DNA of 64,000 nucleotides, taken from NCBI RefSeq assembly GCF_018691265.1, contig NW_024881321.1:14015387-14079386 (forward strand), in the 5' to 3' direction. The DNA is from Tyto alba. Lineage: Eukaryota > Chordata > Aves > Strigiformes > Tytonidae. This document shows, one piece after another, positions 52,596 to 61,826 of the stretch. A program made the translations under genes and the position numbers. Each line of letters opens with the position of its first letter. Positions within the stretch are counted from its first letter, which is position 1. The notes beneath the pieces are model-generated. The model was not told the DNA's origin and searched no databases. It saw nothing but the letters and a program-made list of their open reading frames with translations.

Positions 52596-53128
52596 ATATC
52601 ACAGAATCACAGACTGGCTGAGGTTGAAAGGGACTTCTGAGTTCATCTAATCCAATCACCTGGCTCAAGAAGGGCCACCAAGAGTTGGTTTCCCAGAGTC
52701 ATGTCCAGATGTTTTTTAATATCTCTAAGGATGGAGACTCCACAACTTTCCTGGGCAACTTGTGCCAGTGCTTAGTGACCCTTAAAGTAAAAAAGTGTTT
52801 CCTGATGCTAAGAAGGAACCTCCTGTGTTTCAGTTTGTGTCTAGCACCTCTGTCCCTGTCACTGGACACTAAGAAAAGCCTGGCTCTATCCTCTTTGCAC
52901 TCTCCCAGCAAGTATTTATATACACTGATGAGATCCTCCTGAGGTGATCCAGGCTGAGCAGTCCCAGATCGCTCAGTGTTTCTTAATAGGAGAGATGTTT
53001 CAGTCCCTTAACCATCTCAGTGGCCCTTTGTTATATTTTCTTCAAATATGTCCATATCTCTCTTGTACTGGGGAGCCCAGATCTGGACACAGTACTCAAG
53101 ATGTGACCTCACCAGTGTTAAAATATAT
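52596..53128 (-). mobile_element. CR1 LINE, 5'-truncated, minus strand
   Basis: The plus strand begins 'atcacagaatcacagactgg', the inverted CR1 3' terminus, followed by 'ttgaaagggacttctgagtt' and 'catctaatccaatcacctgg'. Further on come 'ggagactccacaactttcct', 'gtgccagtgcttagtgaccc' and 'ggagcccagatctggacaca', in the order expected for an inverted CR1 3' UTR and ORF2 end. About 530 bp remain and the 5' truncation is near 53128. Frames of 70-85 codons here are pieces of dead CR1. Confidence 0.93.
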
Positions 53129-54215
53129 AGCAGTTCACATCTTAAAAGGTTTCAAGTGGAAACGAGCACTCTAAAAATTTAAACCAGGTTCCTTGACATG
53201 GGATCGGGCTTTTAAAGTAAACATTAGGCATAGTGTTTGAGACCATGGATTACAATCCAGCATTTCCCTCTCCATTTTGAATGCCATTGCAGAAAATGGA
53301 ATATGTATTTGCTAACTTCAGCTGCCATAATAGTTCCTAATCACTTTAAGCTTCTTTGTACATGTTCTGAAAGGGTCGGATTTGGCAGGAAAAGTAATTG
53401 ATCTATTTTAATTCCTTTCTTCAGATGAAATGGGTTTTGTTTTGTTGTTTTTTTTCCCCATTCATTGTAAGATAGGCTGGAGTGACATGTTTGGGCTTTA
53501 AGAGCTAATGTCTATATGTCTAAGTAAGACAAAGTAAATGCTGTCATTATTGTCTTATATCGGGGAGCTCTCCTGAGAGATAGAAACTAGGGTTCTCTGT
53601 TTTCAGCCAGATGTGTTTTGGAAGGCCACTGCTGCATGATGCATTTTGGAAATTTCCTTCCAGTTGAGAGTACTCATTTGCTTCCAGACATAGAGCAGCT
53701 TGCTTTTCCCTCCAGTGAGGTCCCACTTGATTCTTTGCAGTATCCAAGACATGACAAAGGAATAATCATGCTGTCCAGATAAGTACCTTCTAAAAAAAAT
53801 AACATGGCCAAATAAAATAAAAGACAAACTTCACATAGCTGTCAATAAAAGGTTTATTTTGTATTTTAGAAAGCTGTATTTTTTTTTTAATTCACATCCA
53901 AAATTAAGCATCTTTCTAATAAAGATTTCAGAGCAAAATGCTGTACTATACTTCTGTGTCATTAATTAACACTTCATTACTTTTTCAAAATATACTACAG
54001 AACATTTACAAGTTATTATAAATAATCATAAAGCAATAAAACAAACTTACACTTGCCAAATAAATGAGCAATGTAATGTAATGAATTTTCCTAGCATGCT
54101 AATTCTGAGAACTCTTTACCTCATAATGGATTAACCATCATTGTTCTTAGTAAAGTCAATATTATTAATAAAGTTTTAATGTAACAAAATTTTTTGAAGG
54201 TTCTAACTGATGCGT
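53129..54215. other. AT-rich non-coding stretch
   Basis: No gene is supported. Includes a T-rich patch at about 53430-53460. Confidence 0.5.
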
Positions 54216-54231
54216 CTGAGACAATGCTTCA

Positions 54232-54570
54232 GTGGCTGCAGGATCCTTGAATTCCATACAACTTGAATTCAGGGAGGTGCTGATATCTTCTCTCCTATAT
54301 CCAGTGATAGGACGCGTGGGAATGGTTCAAAGCTGCACCAGGGAAGGTTTGGACTGGACATTAGGAAACATTTCTTTACTGAGAAGGTGGTCAAACACTG
54401 GAACAGGCTTCCTAGAAAGGTGGTCAATGCCCCAAGCCTGTCACTGTTTAAGAGGCAACTGGTCAATGCCCTTAAAAACATGTTTTAACTTTTGGACTTC
54501 CCTGAAGTGGTCAGGCAGTCAGACTAGATCACTGTAGATCTCTTCCAACTGAAATAAACTGTTCTGTTCT
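54232..54570 (+). mobile_element. CR1 LINE 3' end
   Basis: Phrases in order are 'tccagtgataggacgcgtgg', 'gcaccagggaaggtttggac', 'tggacattaggaaacatttc', 'acactggaacaggcttccta', 'ttaacttttggacttccctg' and 'actagatcactgtagatctc', ending 'cttccaactgaaataaactg'. This is a standard CR1 3' region, 5'-truncated near 54230. Its short ATTCT-type tail has expanded into the array that follows. Confidence 0.93.
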
Positions 54571-54835
54571 ATTCTATTCTATTCTATTCTATTCTATTCT
54601 ATTCTATTCTATTCTATTCTATTCTATTCTATTCTATTCTATTCTATTCTATTCTATTCTATTCTATTCTATTCTATTCTATTCTATTCTATTCTATTCT
54701 ATTCTATTCCATTCTATTCCATTCCATTCCATTCCATTCCATTCCATTCCATTCCATTCCATTCCATTCCATTCTACTCTACTCTACTCTACTCTACTCT
54801 ACTCTACTCTACTCTACTCTACTATCTACTCTATT
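54571..54835. repeat. Three-phase pentanucleotide array grown from a CR1 tail
   Basis: About 27 ATTCT units (54571-54705) pass through alternating ATTCC/ATTCT into 11 consecutive ATTCC units (54716-54770), then one ATTCT and nine ACTCT units (54776-54820), ending in mixed CTACT/CTATT. Each phase differs from the founder by one T-to-C change and is internally pure. Confidence 0.96.
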
Positions 54836-57800
54836 CACCAACTTCACTTGATTTCTGTACTGCCAAAAGGAAAATTTTGGACTCTGGGATAAGATTTGAA
54901 GGTGTGTTGACTGTATGTACACAGTCATGAGGTTTGTAGCTTTGATAGATGCTTGTTCTTCCTCTGGCTGTGTTAATTACACCATATGACTGCTGGTTAC
55001 TGAGTGCAGAGCCTGTGCAACTCATTTCTTGTTGGGTTGAAAACTTTACCTCTGTTCCTTTTCTGTGTTTTTTTGTTGTTGTTGTTGTTGTTGTTTTTGT
55101 TTTATTTTGTTTCTGTTTTCTTTTTTTTTTTTTTTTTTTTTTGTCCCCTTTCTCAGACAATCATGAAAGGAAGTTAATGATATCAAAGGCAGAAAAAGGC
55201 ATGAACAGCACTAGCACTGAAGTTTGGAAAATGTTTTGATAAGTGTTCAGGGGTTTTGTGTAATAATAAACATTTCAGTGAGAAATGCAAGCAACTTGCC
55301 TTTAGGTGTCAATGTAAAAACCACCTAGCATAGCACTTTATTTTATGATTTGATTTTTCAAAAAGTATCAAAATATTGAAGGTGTTACATGTGTATTTTC
55401 ATGCAATAGTGTGAACTGAGGAACATTTTTAATATATTCTCTCCTATTTTCTATAACAAAAATATTCACATGTAATAGCAACAAAAAGTAACTTTTCAGA
55501 CCTCTGGACTATTAACAAGAAAATATGTGCATCACTATCATGACATGAATTCCAGATCACAAAATTAATGTTCTAGGCTTTTTTCAGAGCCAGAGGTGAA
55601 GCTGACAGATTTCTAATACTGAAATTCCGGTCCATATGTAAGAATTTCATATCTGTTATGTTTTGTTTTCTTTTTGCAACAAGTGATCTGCTATAAATTT
55701 CACAGTCTGTTTGTTTTGTCTTCTTTCTGCTTCAGAAAATTGCCTAAGAGCATACTGTTGTGAACTAAATTCACAAGACAGAAATATAGGTATGAAATCT
55801 TTGTTACAGGAAGAGGTTCCTAATTTCTCACTTTTTCCAAGGATAATATGTTCTGGAAAGTGCTCCTCCTAAACCTGCAGCAGAGAAAGAAGAGGAAGTA
55901 CACACAATGATAAGAACCAGATTGTTCTTTGATGTGCAGTGAAAAATTTTGAGAAGGTGTGATTTGGTCTCAATCCAGACCAGGAATCTGGAGTAGATTG
56001 GAAGATGATTTCCTCTCCAGCTTCATATTCACCAGACCCATATACCATGGAATGCAGTAATTTAAAGCAAAAGAAAATTTGTCTCTATTTTATGGTCTCT
56101 TTCTGTTCTTGAAGTTTTTCACTTAATGTAGTGAATCAAAAAATCAAGATAATCTGTGTGAAGACCAGAAAGAAAATGACTACTTATGGAAGAGTGATAA
56201 AAGTAACTGGACATGAATCAGTAGGCTGAATCTGCACAGAAGAATCAGAGTCATTTAGAATACACACAGAAAAACTATTTTATTTTGGTGAATTTTGAAT
56301 TCTGTTGTTTTCAGCATTGACCAACCACATATCTGTGTTTGGAGGAAGAGCAGCAATCTCCAAAGAATTGAGTCTATGACCCCTCTAAGATGTGTGGGTC
56401 ATTCGCTGTTTAAAGTAGGGCACAGTACAGATATGGTCTCTGCTGCTGAGGTACAGAACAGTAGTGTACTGCTACTGAGGTTGATGACTGCACAGTAGTA
56501 GTTATTCCCACTTATTGGCATCATGCTGCTCTTCTAGATCCCCAGATAACCAATTGCTAAATTGTGCATAAACTTCCTAAATTATTTTAAAACTCAATAT
56601 GAAAACACCTACACAGATAACTAGTATACACTACCAATCAGACCTTGATAGAGACACATTATAGGCACAGAGCCACTATCACAACCCTTAAAATTGCATT
56701 CTTTCCACACCAACCCCACCTTCCTTTTGCCTAACCCCATTTACAACTTCATAACCATATAAAAATGCTGCCTATATTTAGAGCTAGTTGTGTATTCCTC
56801 CCTCAGGAGATTTTAGGAAGATTTTACTCTCCTCATACGATGCTTGGCAGGTTAAGTACTACTTAGCAGTTTCTGGGTTTGTTTGAGGCAGAAGTGTCAG
56901 CCTTATATATTCACAATATTTCAATGTGTCTGTGCTGTAGGAGGTTACTTTTCTTCTACTACATGCCATAGCAACAACTACTGGCAAAGGTGCAACGAGA
57001 ATAACATCGGTTTGCTGTGGTCATTTTATAAGGGCAGGAAGAAAATATTGTAAATGATTTATATCTTGTCATAGAAACCTAAACCTGCTGCTTCAAAAAA
57101 AAAAAAAAAAAAAAAAACAACCAACCAAAAAAAAACTATGAACAAAATAAAAACAATCTTTTACAGCAAAAATAGATTTCTCAAGATAAAAATAAATAAT
57201 TTTACTCAAATTTTTCTAGGTGTTAATACCCCAACATCAGCAACTCAATTTGTAGCTGATTAATCACCCTCATGTCCTCCAGGAAGACAGAGCCAGTCAG
57301 AGGATTTAGTTTCTGTGTATTTAGTATTTTATAGAAAAAAAAAAAAAAAAAAAAAAAAGCTTACTTCTGTAGTATGTTTGGCATTGTATGGTAACATGGT
57401 AATCCCAAGTGCAATTTTCCTTTATTGGTTGTTCCAAGATGTTTTGTTTATTGCATATTGACAAACCAGATTATCTGGTTACCTGGGGATTTGATAGGTA
57501 AGTTCTCAATGTACACAATTGTTTAATAAACTTGCCTGCCCACTTATTATATAAATTAATCCTGAGTGACATAGCACAAGTTCAGTGGCTATGAATAATG
57601 TCATCTTTGCATTATTTTAAAAACAAATTTCTGCTAGGTAAAAGGCTTTGAAATTCGTTGACGATATGGGGTTTGGTTTTTTTGTTTGTTTGTTTGGTTT
57701 TTTTTTTTTGTTTGTTTGGTTAGTTTTTCTGGTATTAAATAGAAGTTTATGACAAATATATTAGCTGATTATTCTGCAACTTGTTGAGGAAACTACAGTA

Positions 57801-57901
57801 ATTATTCTGTCACTCATCCTTGTATATCTGATTTAGCACATTCCAATCAAATCTATCAATATCTTGAACCCTTAAAGTCCCATGTTGTGTGCCAGAAGGG
57901 A
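54836..57901. other. AT-rich non-coding stretch with poly(T)/poly(A) runs
   Basis: No gene is supported. A (GTT)n then T-rich run lies at about 55069-55142, and A-runs at about 57096-57117 and 57337-57358. A GTTT repeat lies at about 57681-57720. Frames across the (GTT)n/T run give a spurious Lys/Thr-rich peptide. Confidence 0.5.
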
Positions 57902-58491
57902 TGGTTGTAGTTTAACCACAGCTGGCAGCTCAGCCCCACACAGCCACTCACTCATTCCCTGAAGTGGGATAGGGTAAAGAATCAGAAGAGTGAAAGTGAG
58001 GATACTCGTGGGTTGAGATAAAGACAGTTTAGTAAGTAAAGCAAAGCCATGCATACAAGCAAAGCAAAATAAGGAATTCATTCACTACTTCCCACTGGCA
58101 GGCACATGCTCAGCCATCTCCAGGAAAGCAGGGCTCCATCATGAGTAACAGTTACTTGGGAAGACAAATGCCATCACTCCAAATGTCCCTTCTTCCTTCT
58201 TCTTCCCCAGCTTTATTTGCTGTGCATGAAGTCATATGGTATGGAATATCACTTTGATCAGTTGGAGTCAGCTTTCCCAGTTGTGTCCCATCCCAATTTT
58301 CTGTGTGCCCCCAGCCCACTCACAGGTGGGGCAGGGTGAAAAACAGAAAAGACCTTGAGTCTGTGTAAACACTGCTCAGTAATAACAAAACCATCCTTGT
58401 ATTATCAACACTGTTTTCAACACAAATTCAAAATATAGCCCCATACCAGCTACTCTGAAGAAAATTCACTCAATCCCAGACAAAACCAGCA
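57902..58491 (-). mobile_element. Solo LTR, family B (ERVL-like), minus strand, about 0.59 kb
   Basis: On the minus strand it starts TGCTGGTTTTGTCTGGG at 58491 and ends near ...TTAAACTACAACCA at 57902. Shared family phrases include 'gtgttgataatacaag', 'tactgagcagtgtttacaca', 'gatattccataccatatgac' and 'ctttatctcaacccacgagt'. The poly(A) signal position has ACTAAA and the TATA position a degenerate AAATAAAG. No convincing target duplication was found. A CR1 fragment begins within about 20 bp of its right end. Confidence 0.87.
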
Positions 58492-58504
58492 TATAAAGAC
58501 AAAA

Positions 58505-58765
58505 GGCAAAAGACTAGTTGCGACAAGGGAAGTCTAAACTGCACATTAGGAAGCTGAATGTTTAATTTCAATGACAGCCATTAAGTACCAGAACAGAGAA
58601 AGTGTGGAATCTTCATCCCTGGAGATCTTTAAAACTTGACTGGAGAAGTTGTGAACAGCCTTATTTCAGGTTTTGTGATACCTTTCCTTTAAGCAGGAGC
58701 TTGGTTGTAAATGATCACCAGCTGTTCCTTCTAATTCACATTTTTCTATGATCCTGTGATTTCAC
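58505..58765 (+). mobile_element. Old CR1 LINE 3' end
   Basis: 'ggaagtctaaactgcacatt', 'ccattaagtaccagaacaga', 'tcatccctggagatctttaa' and a terminal 'ctatgatcctgtgat' octamer-like tail identify a plus-strand CR1 3' end. It is more diverged than the 52.6- and 54.2-kb copies. Confidence 0.8.
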
Positions 58766-59783
58766 TCCATCCGTAATACTTAAAATTACAAGTATTTAAA
58801 TTTGGGGGGTTTTATCTCCAGTCTTCAATCTTTTCCTCATTTGGAAAATTGTTGTTTCATACTAGATTAGGTTTAAATCTAGTAGTTATCTTTCTCTAGG
58901 AATGTGAATGAATTTGTGGCAATCTAGTCAATTTACGAGATTAACAAAAATATTCCTTTAAATGTCAGTGGTAAACTGTGTGTTATGGATAATCTCTCTT
59001 CTACTGCTCAGCACAATCAGTCTGTAGACATGAGCACACACAGTTGTCTCCTGGTTAAATGTATGAATTAGGAGATCGTAATTCCTTTCTCTATAGTAAG
59101 CTAAACTGTACTTGCATCACAAGAAATTTTGTATTTGGATCAAACTACAGAAAAGAAATTATCACAAATTACTTCTCAGATGTAACCTCCAAGTCCCTTC
59201 TCTTTTTCAATCACAAAAATACTGTATCTCGTAACATTTTCTCACAACATAAATGCTTATGACACGATATTTCATCTATGTACTTCATAGTCTCCAGTGT
59301 AATTATATCCTGCCTAGTCTCTGCTCCAAACAACCAAGATAAGAGCCCAGGTTAATTTAAACACATCTGGTGTATTTTATTCTTTAACCTTGATCTTGAC
59401 ATTTATTCTTCTTTCTCTCTTTTTTTTTTTTTTTTTTCCCCAAGCTCTATTCAAACTGTGTCCATAAAACAAAAACTAATGAAGAGACTCTTTGGTCATT
59501 ACCTAAATCTCAGTTTTCTAGTCCATTAATTAAGTGCTAGGCAGTTGTGACTGCTATATGCACATGTTTCTTTTGAGGATTACACATTTTATTAATGAGT
59601 GCAAGATGACTGCTTAGCAATGTATTAATAAGTAATTATGAACATAAATAATTATGCCAAATTGATTTTTAAAAATTATTTTGAATGTAAAGAAACTGAC
59701 TAGATAGTCCAGAGATTAGAAGTGGTGAATGGATAACACCTAGGTTTTTAAATAATTAAACGTCCAACAAAACAAAACATTAG
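58766..59783. other. AT-rich non-coding stretch
   Basis: No gene is supported. A T-run lies at about 59421-59437. Confidence 0.5.
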
Positions 59784-59788
59784 GGTTC
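59784..59788. repeat. Target-site duplication (left), ggttc
   Basis: This is an exact match to 60868-60872 flanking the family A LTR. Confidence 0.85.
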
Positions 59789-59945
59789 TATCCTGGGTTT
59801 GAGTGAGTGGTGGGGTTTTTCGATAGCAGGGGAGGGGGTTATAGGGGTGGCCCACTGTGAGAAACTTCTCGAATCTCCTCCAGCTCAAAGTCAGCTCCAC
59901 CTCTGTATGAAAACTGAGCCAACTGGATGCTCCTCTGTGATAACG

Positions 59946-59953
59946 TATTTAAG
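59946..59953 (+). promoter_or_regulatory. TATTTAAG core promoter motif of LTR A
   Basis: It sits in the conserved 'gataacgtatttaagaaggg' block about 160 bp into the LTR. Confidence 0.6.
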
Positions 59954-60672
59954 AAGGGATGTGGTGACGAGGAGTCAGACATGTGAGGATGAGTTGCAGC
60001 AGCTGTGTGAACACCAAAGTCAGTGGAGGAACGGAGGAAGAAATGAGAGAGGGAGGTCTGCTGGAGCAGAGACCCCCCTGTATCATGTGGTGAGACAGCA
60101 GGGCAGCCCCCCCCCCCCGCCACCCATGAAGGTCTACGGTGGAGCAGACACTGATCTATGGCCTGTGTTTTTCGCATGGTTGATTAAGGTGCTGTGCCCG
60201 AAGAAGGCCAGGGTCTTACGGTAAAGGTAGCTCCCGCTGTTGTAGTTCAGTGCTGGGAGGATTGCAGCATGTGGGAGTGTCCCACACCAGAGAAGCTCGG
60301 GAAGGGCTGCAGTTGTGGGAGGGACTCCAGTTGGAGAAAGTTGGCAACCCACACTGGAGCAGTGTAAGGAAATGCTGTGGCCCATGGGAGGGACTCATGT
60401 CAGAGAAAGTTTGTGGAGGACTGTCTCCTGTGAGAGGGGTACCACGATGGAGCAGAAGAAACAAGATCCATAAGCTCCTCCACTGAAGATGGAAGAAGCA
60501 GCAGCACTGACTGCACCCCCCCATTGCCTGCCCCTGTGCCGCTTGGGGAAGGAGGTAGAGATATTGGGAGCAGAGCTGAGCCGGGGAAGAAAGGATGGGT
60601 GGGGGTAAGGTGTTCTCAAGATGTGGCAATGCTTCTCACTGTCCTACTCTGTTAAGTGTTGTTAATATCTGT

Positions 60673-60678
60673 AATAAA
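60673..60678 (+). promoter_or_regulatory. AATAAA poly(A) signal of LTR A
   Basis: It is followed by a T-rich stretch and the U5 end, in the same relative place as in the 23.4-kb copy. Confidence 0.7.
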
Positions 60679-60867
60679 ACTATGTTCTTTTTTTTTTCTT
60701 CCCCTAACAAGTCTGCCTTTTGCTTGTGACCATAATGGGTGATCTACCCCTCCTGGTCATATCTCAAACCCCAAGCCTGGTTCACCTGTCCCTTCTCATT
60801 GCCAGAACAGAAGGAGGAGAGAGTGGCTGTGTGGTGTTTGGCTGCCAACCAGGCTCAAACCATGACA

Positions 60868-60872
60868 GGTTC
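60868..60872. repeat. Target-site duplication (right), ggttc
   Basis: This is an exact match to 59784-59788. Confidence 0.85.
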
Positions 60873-61314
60873 TTCCATACTTAGAAGTCTCTTTCAATTT
60901 AGTGCAAAATTTCCATAGAAGGTGAAGAATGTTCAGAGTACATAAATAGTTTTAAATGCATTTAAATATGAATGAATGAAAGATTTTCCCAGAAAAAAAA
61001 AAAAAAAATACATTTTCTTAGTCTGTCCAAAACCAGTTTCTATAGTTATTAACACTTTTGTTGTCATTATGTTTTGGCAAAATAGTTAACAATCAGAACC
61101 TTGCCTCCTGGCAATGTTATGGCAAAAAAAGTAATTTTCTTATGACAGTGCTTCCATATTTAGAAAAAATAAAACAGGTGACTAACTGTTTAATGACATA
61201 AAACATTTCACTACAGAATCAGGAATATACATGTGAGCCTCGTTCTTTGGTTAGGTACAGGTTATGCCACCATGACCCAAAAGAAATTAATAACTGTTCA
61301 TTTTGAATCAGGAA
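60873..61314. other. AT-rich non-coding spacer between two LTRs
   Basis: No gene or repeat family was recognised. An A-run lies at about 60993-61008. Confidence 0.5.
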
Positions 61315-61826
61315 TGTACTGGCTTTGTCTAAGATTAAGTTAACTTCCTTCACAGCAGACCACATGGTGCCATAGTTTAGATTTTTGACCAAAACAGTGT
61401 CGATACCAATTGTTTGAGTTTTACTGGGCAGTACTTATGCAACGTCAAGGCCTTCTCTGTTTCTACTCTGCTTGGTCACTGAGACATAAGTGCAGAACAG
61501 TGGGGAAAGGTCACAGCTGGGACAGCTGACCCAAAGTGACCAACAGGATATTCCATGCCATATAACTTCAAAGTCAGCAGTAACACTCTGTGGGAATTTT
61601 TTCAAGGTAGCAATTGCTTGAAGACTGGCTGGTCATCAGCTGCTAGTCGTGAGTGATTACTCTTGCATCACCTGTTTGTTTTCTTCTTTTTTTTTTTTTC
61701 CCTTCACTTGTTAAACTGTCTTTATCCTGACCCATGAGTTTTCTCACTTCTCTTGTGATTCTCTCCCCCATCCCACTGGGGCAATAGTGAGTGAGCAACT
61801 GGGTAGGGGCCTCTCTGACAACCACA
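61315..61826 (+). mobile_element. Worn LTR, family B (ERVL-like)
   Basis: It aligns in order with the 58-kb copy: 'tggctttgtctaagatt', 'ccaaaacagtgtcgat', 'actgggcagtacttatgcaa', 'gatattccatgccatataac', 'aaactgtctttatcctgacc' and 'catgagttttctcac'. The start TGTACTGG (61315) and end AACCACA (61826) are the best boundary guesses. The usual 'ttaaaccatgaca' end is not preserved and no target duplication is clear. Probably the oldest family B copy here. Confidence 0.75.

Larger units (their letters stand above)
59789..60867 (+). mobile_element. Solo LTR, family A (about 1.08 kb, ERVL-like)
   Basis: It starts TATCCTGGGTTTGAG, which is TGTCCTGGG with the terminal G changed to A, and ends ...CTCAAACCATGACA. 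It is flanked by perfect 5-bp duplications (ggttc). TATTTAAG (59946-59953) and AATAAA (60673-60678) are about 720 bp apart. Between them lie imperfect repeats with 'gggagggact', 'gagaaagttt', 'ggaggactgtctcctgtgag' and 'ggagcag' phrases. It closely resembles the inverted copy at 23.4 kb. A 141-codon frame (59799-60224) starts in U3 and has a counterpart, split by a frame change, in the 23.4-kb copy. A C-run lies at about 60107-60118. No viral gene adjoins. Confidence 0.93.

Noticed and set aside
54831..55239. Lys/Thr-rich and Phe/Val-rich frames of about 100 codons
   Set aside because: They cross a (GTT)n and T-run; composition explains them.
57906..60867. LTRs at 57.9 and 59.8 kb as the two ends of one provirus
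   Set aside because: They belong to different families, face opposite ways, and the 59.8-kb copy has its own 5-bp target duplication.
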